NCBI GenBank assembly: GCA_032768795.1
Contig: CP136490.1
Location: 496,001 to 560,000, forward strand
DNA length: 64,000 bases
From: Tremella fuciformis
Lineage: Eukaryota; Basidiomycota; Tremellomycetes; Tremellales; Tremellaceae
Reading direction: 5' to 3'
Each line of letters starts with the position of its first letter. Within the stretch, counting starts at the first letter, position 1. A program made the position numbers and the translations under genes. Below are positions 34,309 to 44,658 of this stretch, in pieces. Under the pieces are notes generated by a model that saw only the letters and a list, made by a program, of their open reading frames with translations, had not been told where the DNA came from and made no database searches.

Positions 34309-35720
34309 TCACGAGGTACTGACCCCTATATCGAACGCCGCCCAGTCCAGCTGCATGTCCACGTCTGGAGTAGACGCGTGAGCCCATCGCCCTCCATCAC
34401 CCTTTGGGTCGCGGAAGAGGACAAGCCGAATCGTCTTGGATGTCGTCCACATGTCACCGAGTTGTGGCATCAGGACTGCCCTATCTCCATTGTCGAAATT
34501 GGCAGGCTGATTATCGGCGGAGAGCAGCTTGGTAGCCAGTTGATTCGTTACTACGACCTTTTCTGTGAGCTGAAGTACATCCGATAAGCGAACAGCTCAC
34601 AGCGCATCCATGTGTAGTTGAGGCCTTGGCAAACTCTTGTTTTGCGAGTTCCATGACACGCCGACGGACATTCATGTCCAAGCCAGGTTGGCGGAAATGA
34701 TAGCTGAGTGTGTCGATGATGACGAGATCGACCTGGCCCTCAGCGTCATGATGCACTGAATTGCATAGGCTCATGACTGACCTGCGGATGTTCTCTCAGC
34801 CATTGATCAAGCGTATGTAGTAAGGCGACCATTTGCACCTGCGTGGCCACTCGTATAAGGTGTATTCCGTCCAGCAATTGTCGCGGAGAAACTATCTGTA
34901 AGAGCTGATTCACTGGCAGTGGAGGCAAGCTCACCCGGCAAAACCCTTGTTAAAGTCTGCGCCCATCGCTCCATCAGTTCGAATGAGACTCCACCCTCGG
35001 TGTCTGCACTCAGTCGCAAGGCAGAGTTTCGGTTACACACTGCTCTCACCTACAATCAACACCTCGCCTGCTTGTTCCACAAGCTCTTCTCCATGTTTCT
35101 CAAGGGCCTGAAGTCTTGCACTCAACGCTAGTGCACATGCGATAGCCGTCTTTCCTATCCCAGGAGGTCCCGCTATCTCCAAAACCATCCCCGGGTGGAT
35201 CGATCCCGGACGCTCGAACCGTTTCTCCCCATTGACCCTGTCTGAATGGTGGGGGCCGAAGTTGCTTATGATGTCATCGAGAGACGTTGAGAGTGTGCTG
35301 AAATACCGCGACGAGACTTTGGTAAGAAGCTCGGCCGCTGTGGCACTCTGAGTCGCCGACTGATCTACCGGCATGTCGTTTGCGGAAGGGCGAGAAGGAC
35401 CGGCTGCCCGTCAGCTTGACCGCTACCGACGAAGTTGAGTGACCTTCTGGCTCGCGACATTGTCTTAGGACGTCTTCAGCCTGAGCTTGACCTATGTTGA
35501 GTTCTGCCAGTCAGCGCTGCCCAGATCGGTCGTTGGACCAACCCAAGGCGAGGTCTTCGCTAGACACCGCCGAGAGATCATGAGTAGTCCGGTAGTTGGC
35601 ATCGGCGAGCGCCTGTTTCAGGAAGCGGCTGTCTATCAGCTACACCGTCAGACTGTTACAGCTCACGGTAGGCTGAGCGACGCAACTGGGCGCATCGTCG
35701 ACAAGCATCGGCGAGACCAT
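34309..35720 (-). CDS. RAD51 paralogue, RAD51C-like, about 376 aa
   Basis: RecA-fold ATPase for homologous recombination. Clear exons: 35639-35543, 35503-35444, 35403-35050, 35003-34935, 34891-34782, 34738-34601, 34557-34309. The N-terminal part (FLKQALADANYRTTHDLSAV, then LNIGQAQAEDVLRQC) is the helix-hairpin-helix domain of RAD51 proteins. Walker A is AGPPGIGKT, followed by VDTEGGVSFELMERW; Walker B is VDLVIIDTLSYHFR, and VVTNQLATKL follows. The start is uncertain. ATG at 35720 with a 27-nt intron (35640-35666, GTGAGC...CTGACGGTGTAG) is used here; an ATG at about 35696 followed by a 47-nt intron with a GTTGCG donor is the alternative. RAD51C is the best match, but RAD55/57-type cannot be excluded. 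Confidence 0.8.
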
Positions 35721-36723
35721 GGGTTCTGAAATACCAGATACGAGTGAAAAGCAGGCGCGACGGTTGACTGGACACGATGGACATTGAAGGTGGAGGGCAC
35801 GGAAGCATTTCCACGTGCCACAGGCCACGCGTTGAGCAGCAGCTGCACCGACGCTGACGTCCATCGTTGCTCGCATACTCTACTCGTCTGTCATCAGCGT
35901 AGCTCTTACGGGGCGAATTTCTGCGGGTGTCCCTGGAACGAAAACGGTAAATGGGGGAATTAAATAAGAAAATTCCGGCCATTCTGATTTCATCAGCACA
36001 ATCCTAATATGCATTGTGTCCTTGCCAAATTGCCTTTCATCAGAGAATAAAGATCTATGCATGAGGCTGATGCATGGAATGATCTCTGTAGCAGAACCAA
36101 TCGCCTACATAGCTACTGCCATACCCTGCCCTATCATTGCACCAAAATGGTTACAATAGCGCAAGTCTGACAAGACTGCAATAGGCTTGCCAGGTGGCAG
36201 CTGTGACATAGCCCCTGTGACCAGCTTGGCATGCCTATGATCATCTGATCAGCCTAGCATGCCCAACAAGCACTTGCGCATCTCTTGATGAAGTGCTTTA
36301 GCTTGCAACTAATCAATGTTCTACAGTACATCCGGCTTTGCCGGATGCTTGACCCGTAAGGGCTGCGATGGCTGCGCCGCTAGGCGCAAGGGGGGGTCTT
36401 GGGGGGGTGTCCCACCCCCCCATGTCTAACGGAACCAAAGAACAAGGAATTGCATTAGGTTTTCCAAATTGCCTGAGAACCAATAACTTGAATACCTGAT
36501 TAGAAATTCAGAGCTAAAAAAGAATTGAAATAACGAGCTACGCCCTATCGCGCACTTTCCTGCACGATCTACCTAGTCTATACCTCTTGTACGAGCTATT
36601 AGCGACTGCTCCCTCGTCGACCACCTCAGTGAATCCAGACCTTCTACCTACGTCTACGAGCATACACGGCCAAGTACCTCATCTGCCTGGCGGCTCTCAC
36701 ACCCCGACGCTTCTTCACGCATC
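35721..36723. other. AT-rich non-coding interval with direct repeat and stem-loops
   Basis: No gene is supported. Two similar 25-bp stretches sharing TGCATT and CCAAATTGCCT lie at about 36010-36035 and 36451-36474 in the same orientation. Three perfect stem-loops lie between them (see 36329-36421). A small palindromic patch around 36056-36077 (ATGCATGAGGCTGATGCAT) is also seen. Base composition is lower in GC than in the neighbouring genes, except for the stem-loops. It may be a remnant of an inserted element. Confidence 0.5.
36329..36421 (+). repeat. cluster of three perfect stem-loops
   Basis: Stem-loop 1, 36329-36347: CATCCGGC / TTT / GCCGGATG. Stem-loop 2, 36373-36388: TGCGCC / GCTA / GGCGCA. 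Stem-loop 3, 36401-36421: nine base pairs, GGGGGGGTG / TCC / CACCCCCCC, preceded by a second G-run at 36390-36396. They are read directly from the sequence. Confidence 0.85.
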
Positions 36724-37636
36724 ATGGTTGGTCCTGAGTGGTTGTTCAGCGTGAAAGGGAGCTGACGAGCTAGAGTATCATGCAATATAATGGTGGCTCG
36801 GTGGTGGCTATGATCGGCAAGGACTGCGTTGCCATCGCTTCCGACTTGAGGCTGGGACAGCAGGCCATCGGTGTCGCGGCCAACTTTGACAAGGTCTTTC
36901 CGGTCAATGACAAGCTGTACTTTGGTTTGCCGGGCTTGGCAACGGACGTGTACACCTTGTTAGTGTCCTCACCACTCCAGGCATCTCTTCCTGGTCCTGG
37001 GCTGCAGCTGATATCTAGGCGGGAAGAGCTGCGATTCCGAGTCAACATGTATCGAATGAAGGAGGAGCGCGAGATCACACCAAAGACCTTCACACACCTC
37101 TTATCTTCGACCCTATACGAGAAGCGGTGCGTATCAGCTGAACCAAGGTGCCGACAGCTTATCATCAGATTCGGGCCTTTCTTCCTGGAACCAGTCGTGG
37201 CTGGCTTGCCGACACCAACCGAGCTTGATCCCCATCCCAAACCCTACATCTCAACCATGGACACGTAGGCTGACAAGCTCTCAGCATCCGAGAGGGGAAC
37301 TGACAGGCAGTATCGGCTGCATCACCACACCGAAAGACTTCGCCGTTGCAGGAACAGCGCAGGACAAGCTGTATGGTGTAGCAGAAGGATTGTGGGAGCC
37401 GGATCTTGTATGTCAGCTGTGGTACCCGTTCATTTCAGCTGACACGATAGGAACCGGAAGATCTGTTCGAGACCATTTCACAGACTCTGCTGAACGCCGT
37501 CGATCGAGACGCCTTGTCGGGCTGGGGAGCAGTCGTGCACATCATGTGGGCTGACTCTACCTCAGAATGATGCAGCTAAACATTCAGAACACACGACAAG
37601 ATTATCACGCGACAATTGCGAGCCCGTATGGACTAG
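36724..37636 (+). CDS. PUP3: 20S proteasome subunit beta-3, 210 aa
   Basis: Non-catalytic beta ring subunit of the 20S core. Exons: 36724-36726 (the ATG alone), 36774-36958, 37019-37126, 37169-37264, 37311-37407, 37451-37545, 37588-37636. Family sequence: [99 protein letters not shown], and [20 protein letters not shown]. Length is close to the yeast protein (about 205). An internal Met follows two codons after the first intron, so translation could also begin at 36780, but the ATG-only exon gives the usual MSI start. Confidence 0.93.
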
Positions 37637-37704
37637 GCGCAGGAGGTGCGAGGTGCGAACTCTACGAGGACAGGTCATGACAGATACCATGCATGTGTAG
37701 ACAC

Positions 37705-39099
37705 TCATCTGCTCTGGGAAGCGGCAATCGCCTCTTTGACCGCTGCAAGCGCCTTCGGATGGACATCCTTCCCTGCTGCAACGATACCATCATTCGACTT
37801 CAGCGTCCGCCCCTGGCCGAAGTCTAACCGTGCTCCGTGCATGTCGGTACAGATACCGCCTGACTCGTGAATCAATAGAGATCCAGACGCATGATCCCAT
37901 ATCTTCTCCGTGTAGTCTTTCCCGCCAACATATTTCGTGGGTATCCGCAAGCTAAAGTATCAGCTTGTTCCAAGCATAAGGCGCACACAGCGTACTAAAC
38001 GCCGCCCTCTCCTCGTCCGAGGCATGCATACTTGGCCTGACTGTCCATGCGCAAGCTAGGCCGTGTCACACCGAGCAGCTGACCGATCTTCGCTTGAATG
38101 TCATGTGCCGAGTGTCCAGACTCAACGGATTCAAGGAATGTGAGAGGAGCCTCTGCGGGCGGCGAGGGTGGAAGTGAGAGTTTCGCATATGTTGGTGTAG
38201 CGATTGGGCGCTGAAGGTCAACCTTCAGACCTCTCGTGTAAAAGAAATATCACGTACCGACCAGCTGCCCTCACCCTTGACCGCCACCATGACAACTCCT
38301 TTCCCATTGGGTATCACCTCTTCTCCGAGCTTGGCTGGTTCCGGGCCGAGGTTGGGGCATCCTATGACACCCATCTCTACCTCGCCATCGATGATAAGCG
38401 CCAGGCAGACAGCATACTGCTGGTGTCGGATGAACCCAGATGTGCCGTCCACTGCGTACTCAGCTCACCCTTTACAGGACTGCAAGTCTCAATGGGGCTT
38501 ACCTGGATCCTGATTGTCAGCTGCGTAATCTCACGGTAATCCAGCTTACAATCGTCCAGAACCTTCCCTTTGACCCTCCTGGAGCAGATCCGGCATCAAT
38601 TGCGGTCAATACTCTGGTCCGTCAGCCGATACTGTGCTATTCGCCGGACATAGCACCCCACTCTTCCTCGTTCCACTCTTTGCCCTTGCCCCAGCCGTCT
38701 TCCCGCCCAAATCCTTCGTTGACGAGCTTGATAACACGTTCTCGAAGAGGCGTATTCGCGCGCAATTCGGTAGTGTCTTCTTCACCGATGATCAGGTCTG
38801 CAGGATAATGCGCCTGCAGGTGGAGGGAGATGAGCGATTGAGCAGCGAGATCCGCGGCTGAGCGTCAGCGATTGCTCGTGTGGGCAGCTGACAGAGCTCG
38901 CCAGTCACCGGCGACTTGTCGGGCTTGGTGATAGTATCATCCTGGACGAGCGTGTCCTGGACTGACTTGGTCCTGCCCGTCAGAAGGCCGGACGGACAGC
39001 CACGCAAGATGAGCCTCACAGGTGACAGGCCCTTAGGACGGAGAGGACGGCGAGCTCCGTCTCAGCCTTATACTTGGTGAACGGCAGCGTCGAGGACAT
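37705..39099 (-). CDS. MET22: 3'(2'),5'-bisphosphate nucleotidase, 358 aa
   Basis: Li+-sensitive phosphatase that removes PAP formed in sulfate assimilation. Exons: 39099-39020, 38972-38902, 38857-38657, 38611-38550, 38509-38503, 38451-38258, 38210-37996, 37951-37705. Motifs: TITKPDKSPVTAADLAAQSL, DLIIGEED (metal ligands), DPVDGTSGF, and KIWDHASGSLLIHESGG near the end. The fifth exon is only 7 nt (GATCCAG) and supplies the DP of the essential DPxDGT motif. The second intron (38858-38901) uses a GCGAGC donor. An in-frame ATG at 39174 would add a basic, Leu/Arg-rich 25-residue N-terminus that could act as a mitochondrial presequence. Divergent from the Ssb-type Hsp70. Confidence 0.9.
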
Positions 39100-39174
39100 T
39101 CTGTGCAGTCTCGCTGGACGGAACGCAGAGAGAAGAGGACGAGCTAGCAGTGACCGGTGCAAGGAGGGAAGCAT

Positions 39175-39498
39175 GCAATACGTGCTCGCAAGATGCATTC
39201 GGATTCAACATTACATGGCAGGTCGCGGTCACGTGGTCTTCGTTCCTGACTTGCACTCCGCCACAACTGCGGCGATAAGAGCGGGATTATTGTCAATTTC
39301 CCCTTGTGCAGTGCGGGGCGAGCCGGCTTGAGCCAGGTTCAACTTTTTCTGCTCGTCGCCTCCAAAAGGGAGTACGCTTTTCCTTTCTCATTTATTCTCA
39401 AACTTCCCCTCCTATCCCATCTCAAAAGGCTCAAAGAAGGTGCGTGAATCGGCTGGGGAGATCGTACAACTCAGCTAATCATCTAGCCAAACGCAAAA
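39175..39498. promoter_or_regulatory. divergent promoter region, nucleotidase and Hsp70
   Basis: About 320 bp between divergent starts. The part near 39370-39425 is pyrimidine-rich on the plus strand (CTTTTCCTTTCTCATTT), common before highly expressed fungal genes. Confidence 0.4.
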
Positions 39499-39931
39499 AT
39501 GGCCTCTGAGGAACTTTACGACGGTGCCATCGGTATCGGTGAGCGAACATGTCTGATGAAGTTCGAGCGGAAGCTGAAACTGTAGATCTCGGTACCACTT
39601 ACTCTTGTGTCGGCTACTGGGTCAACGACCGAGTCGAGATCATTGCCAACGGTTCGTGTAGCGGATTTTGGGGAGAAATCATTGGCTGACTGGAGATAGA
39701 CCAGGGTAACCGTACCACTCCTTCCTATGTCGCTTTCACTGAGGGCGAGCGTCTCATTGGAGATGGTGAGTTCCCGGAATACTTTGAAGCTGCGGAATCC
39801 GACTGATATTCCAGCCGCCAAGAACCAGTCGGCCATGAACCCGAAGAACACCGTTTTCGACGCCAAGCGATTGATTGGCCGACGATTCGACGACCCCGAT
39901 GTGAAGAAGGACATGAAGCACTGGCCATTCT

Positions 39932-39962
<31 letters not shown>

Positions 39963-40202
39963 CGAGGTCGAGTACCTCGGCGAGACCAAGACCTTCTCGC
40001 CCCAGGAGATCTCCGCCATGGTCTTGACAAAAATGAAGGAGATCTCCGAGGCCAAGATTGGCAAGACTGTCAAGAAGGCCGTCGTTACGTCAGTACAGCA
40101 CTTGAGGAAGCAGCAGCAGCCCTGACGATCAGTGTCCCCGCTTACTTCAACGACTCACAAAGATTGGCAACCAAGGACGCCGGTGCCATTGCCGGCCTCG
40201 AG

Positions 40203-40234
<32 letters not shown>

Positions 40235-41084
40235 TGCCATTGCCTACGGTCTCGATGAGAAATCGAAGGAGGAGCGCAACGTTCTCATCTTCGACCTGGG
40301 TGGTGGTACTTTCGATGTCTCTCTTCTGTCCATCCAGGGCAAGGTCTTCTCCGTGAAGGCCACCGCCGGTGACACTCACCTCGGTGGTGAGGACTTTGAC
40401 AACACCCTTCTTGAGCACTTCAAGGCCGAGTTCAAGCGCAAGACGAAGCTCGACATCTCGGACGACGCCCGTGCCATGCGCCGTCTGCGATCCGCCTGCG
40501 AGCGTGCCAAGCGCACTCTTTCTTCCGTCACCCAGACCACCGTCGAGGTTGACTCGCTCTACCAGGGTACCGACTTCTCTGCCAACATCACCCGTGCTCG
40601 TTTCGAGGAGATCAACGCCACCGCCTTCAAGTCGACCATCGAGCCCGTCGAGAAGGTCCTCAAGGACTCAAAGATCCCCGCTGCCAAGGTTGACGACATC
40701 GTTCTCGTTGGTGGCTCCACCCGTATCCCTAAGATCCAGTCTCTTGTCTCCGAGTTCTTCGGCGGCCGCACTCTCAACAAGTCCATCAACCCCGATGAGG
40801 CTGTTGCCTACGGTGCCGCCGTCCAGGCTGCCGTCCTCACCGGCCAGACTTCCGAGAAGACTGCCGACCTCCTCCTCCTCGATGTTGCTCCCCTGTCCCT
40901 CGGTGTCGCCATGCAGGGTGACATCTTCGGTGTCGTTCTCCCCCGTAACACCCCCATCCCCTCCAACAAGTCCCGAGTGTTCACCACTGTCGAGGACAAC
41001 CAGACCACCGTCATGTTCCCCGTGTACGAGGGTGAGCGCACCCAGTGCAAGGACAACCGTCTTCTCGGCGAGTTCGAGCTCTCG

Positions 41085-41119
<35 letters not shown>

Positions 41120-41138
41120 TGTCTGCACCTTCGAGGTG

Positions 41139-41179
<41 letters not shown>

Positions 41180-41441
41180 TTCCGGCCGCAAGGCCCAGAT
41201 CTCGATCCAGAACTCTGTCGGCCGTCTGTCCGCCGACGAGATCCAGGCCATGATCAAGGACGCCGAGCAGTTCAAGAACGCCGACAAGGACTTCTCCGCC
41301 CGCCACGAGGCCAAGTCCGACCTCGAGACCTACCTCCACACCTGCGAGCAGTCGATCTCTGCACCGGAACTCGCAGCCAAGATCAAGCGTGGAGCACGTG
41401 CTGCCGTCGAGGCTGAGATTGCCAAGGCTTTGGAGAAGCTC

Positions 41442-41488
<47 letters not shown>

Positions 41489-41531
41489 CGTCAAGCGGGC
41501 CATGCAGAAGGCCATGGCTTCGGCCAGATAG
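39499..41531 (+). CDS. SSB1: ribosome-associated Hsp70, Ssb-type, 614 aa
   Basis: ATP-driven chaperone for nascent chains. Exons 39499-39538, 39586-39651, 39700-39765, 39815-40088, 40133-41531. Begins [20 protein letters not shown]. Hsp70 signatures: [14 protein letters not shown] and [13 protein letters not shown]. It is assigned to Ssb rather than Ssa because of [35 protein letters not shown], the short C-terminal region without EEVD, and the end [15 protein letters not shown]. Codon use is strongly biased to C-ending codons, as expected for very high expression; this creates long spurious open frames on both strands. All introns are in the first quarter of the gene. Confidence 0.94.
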
Positions 41532-42137
41532 ACGCGCGATCGCGATTTGGAGGGGGGAGGCGATGTCTCCATAGGGCATGGGGATTTTTGCATCTTTCGA
41601 CCAGTTAGCTGCATACATAGTCATCTCATTGTACAGGACACATCCGAGATGCCATGGGCTTGTTCATTGCTCTTTCCCGCTTTCTGTTCACCATCGCGCG
41701 GATATGAAAAGAGACGAGGCGACCAGGTACCAAATTCAATCCATATGATCGATCTTTCATTTTCCGGTGTCCAGGTGAGAGAGATTAGTCGTTGTCACTC
41801 TTCAGCTGACAACGGCCCTCTGCTCATTCCCATCACCGTGGCGTGAAACACGACACGGCAGTGCCTCGACGACGCTCCGAGCTCAGCCCATGACACCACC
41901 CCCTGCGCGCCCTGAAAGCGTCTCTCGGGTGCGGCGGACGTAGTGGTGGACCCACGCTTCACTGACCCAAAGGCGCCGAGTAGCGCTGCTGAATACTGAC
42001 CGTCTTGTCGTCTCTATCTCTTGTCGAGTACGCAGCAGCCCATCCTCTGGCAGGACAGTGTACGATAATCGTCTACTCACCAGCTGGTCCTGGTCGCTCG
42101 TTTAGCTTATAGTGTGATCGAATCGTGGTCTGCCAGG
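41532..42137. other. intergenic, no gene seen
   Basis: About 0.6 kb containing the 3' end of the Hsp70 gene and the upstream region of the NADPH oxidase gene. Only short frames without motifs. Confidence 0.4.
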
Positions 42138-44474
42138 ATGATGGACGTGGGAAAAATTCTCAAGCGAGAGCTGGTGCGTTCGTCTGTATGCCGGGACGCA
42201 ACATGGGTCGGAGTCGCTTATGGTATCAGACAGGTCGGCGGCTCGTGTGGAATTTTTTGTGGCATGGCGTCCACCTCTTCCTGTGTGCGTCGCCTCGCTG
42301 CGAAGGAAGACCAGAGCTGAGGTGCAGTCGCCTACGGGTGGCACTCGCAAGAGACGAACAGCCGCCTGGCGGCTCTCAACATGCTCAAGTTCTCCGTGTG
42401 GGTCTCGCGAGGTGCTGGGCTGGTCCTGGCTTTCGACGGGGGCATGATCTTGGTGCCAAGTACGTCCACTCATGTCGGCTGTCTCCAGTGTGGTAGACTG
42501 ATGTCAGTGTTGCGCAACATCATCAAGCTCGTGCGGCCAAAGCTGACGTGGCTCTTCCCTGCCGACGAGAACATCTGGGCGAGTGGCATACAAAGACTAC
42601 TGGGTGAGAGGGACTGACGAGCAGTTCCATCGGCAGGTAGCGTACCAGATGCTGTTCTGGACGATGGTACATACCACGGCGCACTATATAAACTTCATCA
42701 ACGTGCGCACGACACATCAGACTGTGCAGGGCTGACTAACAACAGGTCGAGCGCACGCAGGTGCGCCAAGAGGCGGCATGGCAGATCCATTACACCCAAG
42801 CTGGCGGCGTCACAGGGCACGTGTAAGCATCTTCCCCGACTCGGGCAGCCCAGTCGTTGACGAGGACTGTAGGATGCTGCTCATCATGCTCCTGCTGTAC
42901 ACGACGGCGCACGCGTCCATCCGCCAACAATGCTTCGAGGCGTTCTGGTACACGCACCACCTCGCCTTCTTCTTCATGGTCGGGCTGTACACGCACGCGA
43001 CTGGGTGCTTCGTGCGCGACTCGGTGGACCCGGACTACATCCCCACCTTTCCGTTTTACTCAACGGACCATTGTCTCGGGTACGAAAGCTGGCGCTTCAC
43101 CATCTGGCCAGGAATTCTCGTGAGCCTTTCTCTTCTCCGTAGCTGGCATGTCGGCGCTGACTGCCGAGTACTTCGGCGAGCGCATGTGGCGCGAAGTGCG
43201 CGCGCGGCGACAGACGTCCATCGTCAAAGTGCTGTGCCACCCGTCGGGTGCGCTCGAGGTCCGCTTCGTCAAGCCGTCGTTCAAGTACAAGGCGGGCCAG
43301 TGGCTCTTCCTCAACTGCCCCGACGTCTCGAAATTCCAGTGGCACCCGTTCACCATCTCCTCTGCGCCCGAGGACCCGTTTGTGTCGGTGCATATCCGCC
43401 AAGTGGGCGATTTCACCAAGGCCTTTGGCGCGCGGCTGGGCGCGCAGGCGAATGGGTTTACCGGGCCGGTCGGGGAGAAGCTGTTGGGCGAGAAGGACGT
43501 TGGGCGGAGGGGCGACTTTATCGAGGTGAACCCGAGCAGTATCGGGCTGGGCATGCCGACGTTGCGGATCGACGGGTGGGTCGTCCCGGGTCCCCGACTA
43601 CTGAGAGTGGGGCTGATGGCAGACCATATGGGGCGCCAGCCGAGGACGTCTTCAAGTCTGAAGTGGCGGTTCTCATTGGCGCAGGCATCGGCGTGACAGT
43701 AAGCACCTACAGAAAACGAGCATCACCAGTACAGTATTGACGATAGCCATTCGCCTCGATCCTCAAGCATATCTGGTACGCCCAGAAGGCCGGCCGACTG
43801 GGCTCGCTCAAGCGCGTCGAATTCATTTGGTCATGCCGCGACACAGGTGCTCAATCCTTACGCCGCATACACCATTAATACTGACCGCAAGGCTCGTTCG
43901 GGTGGTTCCAGAGTATCCTGGAGGAGATCGAGGCAGCCCAAGGCGACCCAAACTTCCTGCGCATCTCAGTGGGCACCCTCCATGTGCATTTCGGGTCGGA
44001 CGACTGACGGGCAGATCTACTTGACTCAGAAGATGGACTCGGACGCCGTGCAGAACATCGCCATCAACGAGTAAGTTCCTCTCCTTTCTTTCTGATCGAG
44101 CGTGGGCTTCGCTAACAAACAGCGTCGGACAGGACTACGAGTGCGCCCTGAGGTGGCTGATTGGTGGCAGGTCCAGCTGACACGCAGCCCACTCACCCTC
44201 TTGCGCTCTCGCACGCTATTTGGCCGACCGGACTTTAGGCAGATCTTCCAGACGCTCGCGCAGAGCATCGAGAACGGCTCGTACCTCCCGATGCGCGAGG
44301 CGAGCCTCAAGACCCGTCTCGGGGTCTACTTCTGCGGAGTGCGTCATCCTGTCCTGCATGCAAACTGCATCGACTGACGCATAGCCCAACACGCTCGCGC
44401 GGGTGATCCGCGGGGAAGCGATGAAGTGCAAGACGCCGACGATAGACGTCAACTTTGTCAAAGAGCACTTCTGA
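42138..44474 (+). CDS. NADPH oxidase (Nox), 562 aa
   Basis: Membrane flavocytochrome that passes electrons from NADPH to oxygen, giving superoxide. Fifteen exons sum to whole codons. The N-terminus KILKRELTGRRLVWNFLWHG matches NoxA-type starts, then LNMLKFSVWVSRGAGLVL, HTTAHYINFINVE and FWYTHHLAFFFM (haem-binding His in the membrane helices). FAD part: WHPFTISSAPEDPFVSVHIR. NADPH part: DGPYGAPAEDVF, LIGAGIGVTPFASIL, FIWSCRD, VYFCGPNTLARVI, ending VNFVKEHF. No EF-hand region precedes it, unlike NoxC/Nox5. The fourth intron, 42579-42624, uses a GCGAGT donor. Superoxide from Nox is linked with differentiation in filamentous fungi. Confidence 0.9.
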
Positions 44475-44593
44475 GCATCCCACTCACGACAACGCAGTAA
44501 TCGCAAAAGCGCAAAGCTAGCTAGTGCCAGTGGGAGCAGGACTTGCCGCTCGTGTATGCATGCGGAGTGTTTTGCGATGGTTGCGTGTACCGG

Positions 44594-44610
44594 TACATAT
44601 ATATATATAT
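44594..44610 (+). repeat. short TA dinucleotide run
   Basis: About seven TA repeats (ACATATATATATATATG) between the stops of two convergent genes. Confidence 0.7.
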
Positions 44611-44658
44611 GCTCAGATGCTTTTCTCCGCGCCCGTCGTCGTCAAGATAGGGGCCGGT

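Noticed and set aside
40369..41624. Long open frames in other frames and on the opposite strand of the Hsp70 gene (294 and 318 codons)
   Set aside because: They are a by-product of the extreme C-ending codon bias of the Hsp70 exon; the products are low-complexity.
43148..43740. Alternative frames over the NADPH oxidase FAD/NADPH exons
   Set aside because: The Nox frame carries all family motifs and joins its neighbours in frame.
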